A stretch of 64,000 bases of DNA, taken from contig QANY01004770.1 in assembly GCA_003255025.1 (NCBI GenBank), positions 2,595,891 through 2,659,890 of the forward strand, in the 5' to 3' direction. The position numbers and the translations under genes were made by a program. Shown here in pieces: positions 1 to 9,966 of this stretch; positions within the stretch are counted from its first letter, which is position 1, and each line of letters starts with the position of its first letter. This DNA comes from Datisca glomerata (taxonomy: Eukaryota > Streptophyta > Magnoliopsida > Cucurbitales > Datiscaceae). Below the pieces are notes generated by a model, which was given only the letters and a program-made list of their open reading frames with translations, had not been told where the DNA came from and did not search any database.

Positions 1-725
1 TAGATGTATGTAATTAATGAATTATTCTAAGTTCACCTAAATTAGTCTTAGACTCCTTAGAAGGTTAAATGAACTTAGACCAATTAGATTAGATTAATAA
101 TTAATTTTACATTCATAGGGTTATTGTAACTGGTAATTAATTGATTAATTAATTAGAAATAAATTAATTACAAAATAGTGAGTGGGAGAAGGTTGACATA
201 TCAATGTGACTTATGGTCTCCATTGTTAGTACAACAACGTGAGATATGGTAAGAGTCTCGAGACGGCTTTGTTTTTGTCTCCCTAAGGAAAGTTTCAAAT
301 TTTACCAATATCAAGGTTGGCTTCTTACGAAGATAGGACTAAGTGATGTATTTTAGACGATCGACCCTAAGGTGGCATTTTCTAAATTAAGCCATGGATT
401 CTAAAATAATGGGCTACACTCACAAAGTCACAATTATGTTTTGAAGTGTGTAATTGTGACTTGACCAAATAAACGGTACATTATTATTAAAAGTGAAAAT
501 ATGAGATATTTTAAGTTTTAATTAATGAGGATGATAATGTCTCATAGACGTATTAAAATTAATCTGACCGACCCTAAGGTAGCACGTTAATTGTTAGATT
601 GTCTTATTGGGATTAAGTTTATGTGTATGATAAGTTGCATTCATGATCACTTTTACATTCCAATTTTTTATATTTATTTTAATTATATTGAATGATGTAT
701 GTTTTATTTCTTTTCAGTTATTATA
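1..725 (+). mobile_element. Leader region of degenerate copia element 1
   Basis: Non-coding, AT-rich stretch directly upstream of the gag relic that starts at 726. A core at about 190-300 resembles the reverse complement of about 27060-27160, which precedes the gag relic of the minus-strand copia, so both look like the leader of related elements. The phrase GACCCTAAGGT occurs twice (about 363 and 571). I could not find a clear tRNA-Met primer binding site or the 5' LTR edge, which may lie before the window. Confidence 0.5.
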
Positions 726-1562
726 ATGTCTACTTTGGGCAACTCTATTACTACTTTACTCGCACTCGAAAACTTGAATGGAGATATCTTCATAAGAAGG
801 AAATCAATTTTGATTTTGATGCTTATATGTGAAAACCACAAATTTGTTCTTACTGAGGAATGTCCTGAAGAGCCCGCTGCCAATGCCCCAAAAAACGTTC
901 GGGACAAATTTGATGCTTGGATTCAGTTCAACAACAAGGCTAAGTGATACATGCTTGTGATCATGAATGATGTTCTCAGAACAAAGCATGAAAACATGAA
1001 AACTACCTATGAGATTATGGAATCTCTATAGGCGATGGTTGGGCAGCAATCTGATCAAAATTGGTATGAAGCTACTAGGAGCTACATGACTACTGAGATG
1101 AAGAAAGGTAGTTCTGTGTATGAACATATTTTGAACATGATCGATATAATGCATGAGGTAAAAGTACATGGGGCTACAATTGATGAGCGGCCTCAAGTCA
1201 ACATTATACTTGAATCGCTCACACCTATTTTTTCTGCATTCACTACCAACTATTGTATGAACAAGTTGCAATTCAACATGACGCAATTATTGAATGAACT
1301 GTAGACTTTTGAGTCACTCAACAAGAGTACGACAAAAGAGAGCGAGGAAAATGTTGTTGAGCAAAAACTTTCTTCCACTATTGTTAATAGTAACAAAATG
1401 AAGAAGAATAATGGAAAGGACAATGGTATGAATAAGAAAGGAAAGAAAGCCAAGAAGTCATCTAAGGCCAAAAGAACAAGAAAGACAACAACACCAAGGA
1501 GAAAAACCCAAAGGAAAATGTTTCCATTGTGGAGTGGAAGGTCACTGGAAGAGAAACTGTAA
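726..1562 (+). pseudogene. Copia element 1 gag relic with CCHC zinc knuckle
   Basis: Broken Ty1/copia capsid gene. The frame starts at ATG 726 and is interrupted by in-frame stops near 946, 1030 and 1302. The 726-947 and 1035-1304 segments carry the conserved gag pattern of short helices and a KGSSVYEHI-type stretch. The knuckle C-FH-C-GVEG-H-WKRN-C ends at about 1560 and is perfect CX2CX4HX4C spacing. A lysine-rich spacer precedes it. The homologous gag on the minus strand at 26.7-25.9 kb shares the SSVxEHV pattern. It cannot make a capsid because of the stops. Confidence 0.85.
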
Positions 1563-1644
1563 CTAGTATCTCTCCGAGTTAAAAAAAAGAAAGGTAAATT
1601 TGATTTACTTGTACTTGAAGCTAGTTTAGTGAAAAATAATTTAT

Positions 1645-2990
1645 CATCCTAGATTACAGATTCAGGGGTCGTTAACCATGTTTGTTCTTCTTTGTAGATG
1701 CTTGATTCTTCAAGAGAGTTTGGTAATGGTGAGGTGATAATGAGAGTTGGCAGTGATCCGCACGTTTCAGAAAAAGTATTAGGAACAATCCGCTTAAGTT
1801 TAGGAATTATATTTCTTATTTTGAACAATGTTTATTTTATTTCAGATTTTTCTAGAAATTTAATTTCTTTATCTTTATTGCATGAACAAAATTTTGATAT
1901 TTTTCCTTTAGTAATAATATGTATGTTATTTCAAAGAATGGTTTCAATATTTAACATATAAAAGTTTCAAACGGATTGTCTATGCTTAAACCAACTGAAC
2001 GAAGAATATATAATTCAGAATTATTTAAAGTAGCAAATCCAAAGAGTAACAAATGACAAAAGTATCTCAAGAAGATGATACGTATCTTTGGCATCTTAGG
2101 TTTGGATAGATTAATCTTGACAGAATAAACCAATTAAAAAAATATGGTGTTTTGAGAGAACTAAAAGTTAGAACTCTTCCGGTTTGTGAGTCATGTCTAG
2201 TGGGTAAAATGACCAAGAGACCTTTCTCTACAAAGAGATAAAGAGCCAAAGAACCACTTAAGCTAGTACATGGTGACGTCTACGGACTGATCAATATACA
2301 AGCTAGAGGTGGGTATGAGTATTTTGTCACTTTTATTGATGATTACTTACGATACAGTTATACTTACCTAATCCAAAAAAAGTCTGGAAATTTTGAAAAG
2401 GTTAAAGACTTAAAAGTAGAAACTGAAAAGTAATTAGGTAAATCTCTAAAACATTTTGATCAGATTGAGGTGGTGAATAATTGGGTTTAGAAATCAAGGA
2501 TTGGGTGTTGCAGTATGATATTCTATTCCAACTCACAGCATCTGAAACAACTTTTTTCGTGAAACACCAAAGTAAAATGGTGTTTTAGAAAGGAGAAAAG
2601 GAACCTTATTAGATATGGTGAGGTCGATGTTAAGGCATACTCATCACTACCACTCATATTTTAGGGATATGCACATCAAACGGCAACTTACATTTTGAAT
2701 GTTGTTCCCTCTAGGTCTGCAAGTAAAACACCTTTAGAGTTATGAAATGACTTCAAAACTAGTTTGCATCATTTCCATATATGGGATGTTCAGCTCACGT
2801 TCTTAGACCTAAGACTGGAAAGTTAGACTCAAGGTGTGAAGTGTGTATATTTGTTGGTTATTCTCCAGAAATAAGAGGTGGTTTCTTCTACAGTCAGAAG
2901 GATCAAAATGTGTTTGTATCGACAAATGCTACTTTCCTCAAACATGACTATATGGTAACTATAAACCTCCAAGCAAATTAGTTTTCGAAC
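1645..2990 (+). pseudogene. Copia element 1 protease and integrase relic
   Basis: Downstream of the knuckle, a copia protease remnant shows a DSG active-site triplet followed by VNHVCSSL (about 1657-1697). The gag-pre-integrase box follows at about 2075-2240 (LWHLRFG, then LPVCESCLVGKMTKRPFS). The integrase core follows at about 2260-2650 with the GGYEYFVTFIDDY motif. The integrase C-terminus at 2781-2981 is an open frame with the CSAHVLRPKTGKLD and VFVSTNATFL signatures. Stops and frameshifts separate these blocks, so the polyprotein is dead. The order matches Ty1/copia (integrase before RT). Confidence 0.85.
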
Positions 2991-3224
2991 TCACATCTGA
3001 TGAGATCAGACCATTTTGATCATTAAGTGATAAACAAAAAACCATAGAAATCATTGTTCTTGTTCAGGAAATCCAGTACAACTTCATAATGGGAGGATTG
3101 TAAGATAACTTATTCACTATGAACTTGAGACACATGTCCTAGGATGATCCATTAACCTTTAAAGAGGCAATGAAAGATTCTGAAAAATGAGAAATGACAA
3201 GATGTCATGAACCAAAAAATGGAA

Positions 3225-5160
3225 TCAATGTATTCCAACTGTCTGGGAATTTGTAGATCCACCTGAAGAAGTCAGGCCCATTGGATGTAAATGGATCTTC
3301 AAGAAGAAAAGAGGTGCACATGAAAAAGTAGAGACTTTCAAGGCACAGCTAGTAGATAAAGGCTATACTCAAAGGGAAGGAGTCGATTACGAAGAGATAT
3401 TATCTCCTATTGCCATGCTAAAATCCATTCGCATTCTTTTATCCATAGCCGCTAGTTTAGACTATGAAATATGATAAATAGATGTCAAGATAGCCTTTTT
3501 TAATGGCTCTATTGAAGAAAGCATCTATATGATTTAACCAGAATGGTTCGTGCAAAAGGGGCAAGATCAAAAAATATGCAAGTAGTTTATATCCATTTAT
3601 TGATTGAAGCAAGCATCGAGATCTTAAAATCTTACTTTTGATGAAACTATTAAATCATACGGCTTCGAACAAAATGTTAATGAAGCATGTGTTTATAAAT
3701 ATATCAAAGATAAGAAGTTATTTTCTTAGTTTTTTATGTTGGCGATATTCTACTCATTGGGAATGATGTGGAAACTTTGTCGAAAGTAAAGAAGTGGTTA
3801 ACTAAGAAATTTCAAATGAAACATTTTAGAGAAGCGAGTTATGTTCTAGGAATCTAAATCCTAAGGATAGGAAGAACAAGCTCTTGACGGTTTCCCAACT
3901 ACAGTTGTGGAACGTTCACAAACCCAGTTTGAACACATGTGCATAGGTGGGCGTCCAACACATGTACTGAAAGCTAAGACTATGAGATATAACCATGTTC
4001 TGAAGTATGCATGTTTTATAGAATGTCCAATGGACTCAAGAGTATATGTGTTTTTGTATCGATACAAACTACTTTTCTTAAGAAAGCTATGACAGATTTT
4101 GAACTGTATAGCAAAGTTATGCTATAGGACTTACATTAAAATCAGATAATTGAGACCGTCATCGACAATTGTTGTCAAATGTCAAAGTGAAAAAGGACCA
4201 CAACTCTATAACATAATTCTATACCACTTCAACATAGTGAGACGTTGATTTGATTACCTAATCTCTATATAGCAGAGGCACAAGTTATAATCTCTAATTA
4301 TGGTAAAAAGATTCACTAATTTATCTTCCAACAATGGATAAGATGCTAGAAAAATTCTCTACAGATAAGATGCTAGAAATATTCTCTATAGAAAATTTCA
4401 AGATATGTCAATTACCGACCAAACATGGAATTGTTCTTTCCAAGGACCAATGTCCTAAGACATCTTAGGAGGAAGATGATATGAGAAAGGTTCCTTATAC
4501 TTCAGTAGTCGGGAGTCTCATGTATACCATGTTATGTACGAGATCAGACATCTATTGTATATATGCAGTAGGAATTGTCAGTCATTATCAATAAAATTAT
4601 GGTATTGAACAATGGATTGTGGTAAAGCACATTCTCAAGTATCTTCAGAGAATGAGAAATTATATATTTGTTTATTCAGGAGGAGACCTGAATCATACTA
4701 GATATACTGATTCTGACTATTAATCAGATAGAAATAGTCAAAAGTTGACGTCTAGATCAGTATTCACCCTTGATGGGGAGTTATAGTCTGGAGAAGTATT
4801 AAACAGTCCAGAATTGCAGATTTTGCCATGGGAGCCAAATATATTACAGCTTGTGAAGTTGTAAAAAAGGAGATGTAGTCTGTAGAAGTATTAAATAGTC
4901 CACTATTGCAGATCTAGATATGATTGTCATTAATCCTGTATTGTGATAATAGTGGGGTGATAGCTAATTCAAAGGAACCAAGGAGTCAAAAGAGGGGCAA
5001 GCACATTAAAAAGAAATACTAACTTGTAAGAGAGATCGTACACCGAGGAGATGTGACTGTTATGAAGATAGCATCAGATCAAATCTTGGATGATCATTTT
5101 ACCAAGACACTTTCAGTGAAGTCGTTTGAGAGTCATGTGTGAAATATGGGGTTGAGAGAG
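3225..5160 (+). pseudogene. Copia element 1 reverse transcriptase and RNase H relic
   Basis: RT begins near 3280 with WIFKKKRGAHEKVETFKA, then GYTQREGVDYEEILSP and the VKIAFFNGSIEE equivalent of VKTAFLNG near 3490. Its YVDDIL box is near 3740 (degenerate). From about 4640 RNase H is recognisable (RYTDSDY, WRSIKQSRIADFAMGAKYI, CDNSGVIANSKEPRSQKRGKHI, ending near 5140). Many stops and frameshifts. A block at about 3905-4345 is out of place: it encodes an integrase C-terminus and linker like that of the minus-strand copia (6455-6905), suggesting recombination between related elements. Confidence 0.82.
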
Positions 5161-5193
5161 ATGCCATGTTTACTTCAAGGGCAAGTGGGAGAT

Positions 5194-5516
5194 TGTTGGG
5201 CATAGTGCACTCAAAGCATGTGTAAAGACATTTTATTTAGAAATTAATAAAAGCATATTTTTCTTATAATTGTATTCTGTTAATTATTATTGAATAATTA
5301 ATATAAATATCTAAAAATATTATATTCATTAATGAGACTATGATCTTGTAGTAGTACAATAGGATTAAGATAATAGATAATGAATAAAATAGTTCGTTTA
5401 TGGAATCTTTAATGAATGGTTGCTAGTATGGTTCACTATTGGTTTGTAAACTGGAAATCGATGACCGTAGTGGAAGCATTACCCATACAGTCAGATCGCT
5501 GCCAAAAAAAAAATTT
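5194..5516 (+). repeat. 3' LTR (partial) of copia element 1
   Basis: A purine-rich tract (AAGTGGGAGA) ending at 5193 is followed by TGTTGGG, the usual start of a copia LTR. The tract follows directly after the RNase H remnant, as expected. The right edge is set only by where sequence resembling the opposite-strand LTR begins (about 5517), so it is approximate. Confidence 0.6.
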
Positions 5517-5713
5517 GTCGGTTATTTACTACATATAATAATCTAATACTTAAAGAATAAAATACCTTAGGGATACATACAATAATATGGAATTTTATAG
5601 AGGACCTAACATATATGTATACAAACATTAAATAAAGAACCGCTTTATTCATTAATTAACAATAATTCCATTACATCATATTCTTATCGAGTATTAATCC
5701 TTAGAATATGCCA
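5517..5713 (-). repeat. 3' LTR remnant of copia A
   Basis: Reverse complement aligns with the outer 5' LTR of copia A at about 32040-32187, sharing AACATATATGTATACAAAC-like and TTACATCATATTCTTAT-like stretches. It is truncated at about 5517, where the 3' LTR of copia element 1 abuts, so one of the two may have inserted into or recombined with the other. Confidence 0.6.
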
Positions 5714-5719
5714 CTTACA

Positions 5720-6470
5720 AGCTTGTTTGATGCTTCTCCATACTATAACTCCTTCATCAAAAGTGAACACTGACCCTCACATTAAGTACCATGAATCTCT
5801 ATCAAATTGAAAGTCAAAATAAGTGTAGCCAATAAGAATCAAGTTTCTATTGGAGTATGTCAATATATACTTTCTCATCCTTCTAAGACACTTAAGAATA
5901 TGCTTGACCAACACAAACACCAATGACTTGTTCTTACAATTACTTATTAGTCGTATCCTCCCAATAACATAAATGAATTCTGCAAAAATTTACATTTAGA
6001 ATAGGTAGCTAGCTGAATCTCCATACTTGATAATGATTCTACATCATTCCAATGAACAAAACATCATTAACGTAAAGAACTAAGGAGACCATCTTCGTGT
6101 TTTTTATATACTCATAAACACATTGTTCGTTGAGATTTTGATCAAATCCATAAAGACTTAATAGCCTTATAAAATATGATGTTTCATGATCTAGAAGCTG
6201 ACTTAAATCCATAAATAGAACTTTGTAGTTGGAAAACCTTTTCTTCTTAGCCTTTAGTTAGAAACCCATCTGGTTGCATCCTATATACACTTTTTTCCAA
6301 GATGACCATTTAATAAAAATCGTCTCGACATCCATTTGGACACTATGGGTTTTTTCCTTTAGAAAGATCAATAAGATTCCAGACAGACTTAGAGTACTTA
6401 TACTCCATCTCATGATTCATTGACTCTTTCCATTTCTCATATCATAATCATCCATTGTTGGAAGATAATT
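5720..6470 (-). pseudogene. Copia A reverse transcriptase and RNase H relic
   Basis: Minus-strand translation gives decayed RT motifs: a MDVETIFIKW block equivalent to LDVKTAFLNG near 6340-6310, SYGFDQNLNEQCVY near 6150, and LVLYVNDVLFIG (the YVDDILLIG box) near 6080. RNase H and connection follow at about 5930-5770 (LVKHILKCLRRMRKY, then GYTYFDFQ for GYTDSDFQ). Several stops and frameshifts. Orientation is opposite to copia element 1, giving a tail-to-tail pair. Confidence 0.8.
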
Positions 6471-6479
6471 CAGTGAATC

Positions 6480-7160
6480 ATTTTCCATCATTAGAGATTA
6501 TAACTTGTGCCTCTCCTATATAGAGATTAGGTAATCAAATCAACATTTCACTATGTTGAAGTGGTATAGAATTCTATTATAGAGTTGTGATCCTTTTTCA
6601 CTTTGTCATTTGACAACAATTGTCGATGACGGTCTTAATTATCTGATTTTAATGTAAATCCTATAGCATAACTTTGCTATACAGTTCAAAATGTGACATA
6701 GCTTTCTTAAGAAAAGTAGTTTATGTCGATACAAAAACCATTTTGCTTGATAACTATAAAACACACATACTCTTTGAGTCCATTGGACATTCTATAAAAC
6801 ATGTATACTTCATAACATGGTTATATCTCACCAGTCATAGCTTTCAGTACATGTGTTGGACGCCCGCCTATGCACATGTGTTCAAATTGGGTTTGTGATC
6901 GTTTCATAACTTTAGTTGAGTTTTAGGTATATAGTTAGATGATACCAAGTTTAGAATGCATGTGGCAATTTGCAACGCAATCCCCAAAATTGAATTGCGT
7001 AAGGAAGAGTAACTTAATATTGATCTCATGATATCAAGCAAAGTTTTATTTCTCCTCTTGGCAGTACCATTTTGCTATGGTGTTCTAGGAACTGTAAGTT
7101 GTGATAGAAAATACCATGCTCAATTAGGAGATCCTTATATTCAAAATCTGTGTATATCGG
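6480..7160 (-). pseudogene. Copia A integrase, C-terminal half
   Basis: Minus-strand reading from about 7160 downward: a disrupted IEHGI box, EHHSKMVLPRGE (for TPQQNGVAERRN), then GIALQIATCILN and, at about 6900-6670, the THVLKA and NGFCIDINYFS equivalents of THVLKPK and VFVSTNTTFL. The linker to RT runs to about 6480. The portion at about 6455-6905 matches plus-strand 3905-4345 as a near-identical inverted repeat (about 94% by eye over 180 bases). It is continuous with the integrase piece at 8620-8767 once the hAT relic at 7176-8611 is removed. Confidence 0.8.
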
Positions 7161-7175
7161 CTACGCAATCAAATG

Positions 7176-8611
7176 TGGGGTCCTAGGCAAAAATAAGAAA
7201 AAATTATACTTGAATTAAAATAAAATAAACCATTTTAGAAGACAAAATACTATTTTAAAACCATTCTTCTTACTTTTTTAGAAGTAAAATTACTAATTAA
7301 ATTTTTATATTCGAGTTTGCTTAAAATAACATTTCCATAGATAATTCTACACAATTCAATTGTTCTTGTGACATAATTGATCTTAAGTTTGATTTTATTA
7401 ATTTTAATTTAAAAAACATTTTTTTGCAGATGCAAAAGTTATAAGGATAGTCAATAGTATTCTGTAAGCAATACATGCATTTGGAAAAGAATCAAGTCTT
7501 TTTATATATTTTATACTTCAATTGGAGTGTTATTTCTAGTTTGTAAATTTCTCTTACTACTTTTAATTCTAAAAACAAATCTAAGTCGTCAATATCTAAA
7601 ATCAAATCAAGTTTTAAAAATTTTCAAGTTCTACACATTTTTTCTTTAAATTGTCATCATCTAATAATTTTACTATTTGAAAGTTAAATACAAAGCTAAA
7701 TATATCTTCACATAATTCAAATTGTTCAAATCTATTCTCATTATCGTTAATTTCATCAATGTTTTTTCCTTCTAATTATGATTTTCACAAAATACAAGTT
7801 CTATTTTCATTCCGTATACAATTTCTTTAGATGTTATAAAGCATATGTAAAACCATTCATTGTAATACTCGAAAAAAACAAAAAGAAAATTCTTTAGGAT
7901 AGGAATTAGCCATATCACAATTTACTAGATTAAGATAATGACAACCATATGGTGTATAAAATGTTCTAGGATTTATATCTAATAAACATACCTGGACACT
8001 TTATTGTTTTCCTTTAATGTTATATCTATCCATTATCATATTATTGCCCTCATATATCATTCATATGAATGTCAAGATTTTTATTGCACTATAAGTTTGT
8101 CAAAAATGTCTCTTCCAGTTGTGTCATCAAATTTAAAATTTTTAAGAAATATTCTTCAATTCTTATTTTATTAGTTGAAATATTCACACATCATAATATG
8201 ATAGTCATTTGTTCTTGGCGACTTATATGAGGAGTACAATCAAGTATGACTAAAAATGTACTTAGCTTTCTTAATATTAATATATACTTTTTACTTCAAA
8301 TGCCAACAAATTTTATAATTGATGTCCAAGATACTGATTAGGAATGTGACCATGTTCAATATGACGAAGGTGTTCATGCCTTATTTGATCAAATTCTGCA
8401 ATCATCTCAACTAAGCTAAGAAAATTTCTATTGTTGTCTTGGTAAGGCAACTTTTATTTTTTTCCATGTATAAAGAATTCTTTTTCAAAAAAAATATACA
8501 TTATCATTTATGACTAATAAACAAAAAATATAAAAAATCTATGTTTTTTTCTCATGTGCCCCTATAATTGGGGGCGTAAGCCTAAACTTAACTTGCCTTG
8601 CCTTGGCCCCA
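7176..8611 (-). mobile_element. hAT-type relic with MYM/DUF4371-like transposase fragment
   Basis: The ends are inverted: TGGGGTCCTAGGCAA at 7176 and TTGCCTTGGCCCCA ending at 8611. Between them the minus strand at about 8050-7800 encodes a decayed stretch resembling the DUF4371/MYM-type hAT transposase: YEGNNMIMDRYNIKGKQ, LLDINPRTFYTPYGC and LNLVNCDMANSYPKEF, equivalent to the GQGYDNGSNM..CHSLNLV signature of that family. Multiple stops. It interrupts the copia A integrase. No convincing 8-bp target duplication was found. It is inactive. Confidence 0.72.
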
Positions 8612-8767
8612 CCTTGTCCATGTATTCATCTTCTTGATTTGATCGAAGAGTCGCAATTAACTTACCTAGTTGCTTTTTAGCAGAAACTTGGAATCCTTTG
8701 AACTTTCTAAATGCCTTAGATGTCCTTTGCGTCAGGTATTAATAACCATATCTTGAATAATTGTTAA
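8612..8767 (-). pseudogene. Copia A integrase, central piece
   Basis: Minus strand encodes NYSRYGY, then TSKAFRKFKGFQVSAKKQLG and LIATLRSNQEDEYMD, the integrase core around the second acidic residue of the D,D,E triad (DRGGEY in active copies). It joins the piece at 7160-6640 across the hAT relic. It stops abruptly at about 8767, against the gypsy-like LTR. Confidence 0.8.
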
Positions 8768-9157
8768 TTTATGAAGTATTCGTAACCACTTCCAGCTTGT
8801 AAATTCGGAATGTACCTGCTTGTACATTCATAACCTATAGTTCTTAATTTCTAACTTGTAAATTAATGAGATGTCATTTTAGAAATCTACCGCGCTTGGA
8901 GGGTATTCCAGGTCTTCACTATAAATACCCTTGCAATGTAGGCTTTTGGAAAATCAAGTTGAATATTAATACAAGTATTTTGAGAGGTGTATTCCTTCTT
9001 TATCAAACTATGTACCTTTTTGGTAGATTCCTTAGAGTCTTGAATTCTTAATCATTTTTTCCTTGTTCTACTCCTTCGGGTGGTGATATTTGTATCTCAT
9101 GGGTCGCAATCTTTCTATGCTTCCTATTAATCTAAATTTTCTATACTCGTATTTCCA
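8767..9157 (+). repeat. Left LTR (5'-truncated) of the gypsy-like element
   Basis: Matches 24890-25287 in direct orientation, including TTTTGGAAAATCAAGTTGAAT-like and AATACAAGTATTTTGAG stretches and a shared end (CTCG.ATTTCCA). It lacks roughly the first 190 bases present in the right copy. It is followed by TGATATCAAAT..AGAGCTTGG, a decayed tRNA-Met primer binding site. Confidence 0.72.
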
Positions 9158-9272
9158 GCTGATATCAAATCGGTGATAGAGCTTGGTTGCCATGACTTTT
9201 TGTTGTCAGGACATCAGTTTCGAGTGCAATGATTCCATAGTGAAAAATATGTATAATGAAATTTACTGCTAT
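9158..9272 (+). other. Primer binding site and leader of the gypsy-like element
   Basis: Begins two bases after the LTR end with TGATATCAAAT followed by AGAGCTTGG, a split and decayed version of the tRNA-Met complementary TGGTATCAGAGC. No reading frame. It ends where the SIRE-like LTR starts (TGAAG at 9273). Confidence 0.5.
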
Positions 9273-9966
9273 TGAAGTGAATTTTGTATGTCTTATTTTT
9301 GTGATTGGCATTTTCCGTAAATAGAACTTTGTAAAGATTAGAATCATTATCCTATTGATCAGTTGCCTACATCAAATTTGAAAAGAAGGTTCAAGACACT
9401 GGCCTATTACACTAAAGTACTCTTTTAAAAGATTCTTTTAGTATATTTGATGGTTAAGAAAAAGAGTGTATTTTTTCATGTTTTGTGTTGTTCTGATCGA
9501 TCACTGATATGTGTCGATCGATCGTCGGACTTAATTTTAAAATAGTACATTTTGACTTCTAAAGTTCGTTCGTTCTATATAAAGATCAATCTTTGAATTC
9601 ATATTAGAACAAATGTGTAGTCTGGCCTCCAATGATTAATCTCCATTTCTAAGGATAGATCTCCACTTAAAAAAATTGTTGAAATATTTCTGATTTTGAT
9701 AATTCAGAAGATCTTTTCAAATATTTTAAAATCTGATTTTCTATGGTTATTCCTTTAATATTTCAACCTAATCTTCCCTATTATATATTGCTCCTTATTT
9801 TATAATGATTAGGTGTGAGAGTTTGCAAATTGCTCTTTACAATTTCCTAAATCCTAGGTTTCCTTTTTCAAAATTCGAATGAAAGATTTTAATGATATTT
9901 TCCTATTTCTAAGTAGCTCCTTTGACCTTGTTTGCTCACAAATCCTTCCCTAATCTATGTATACTG

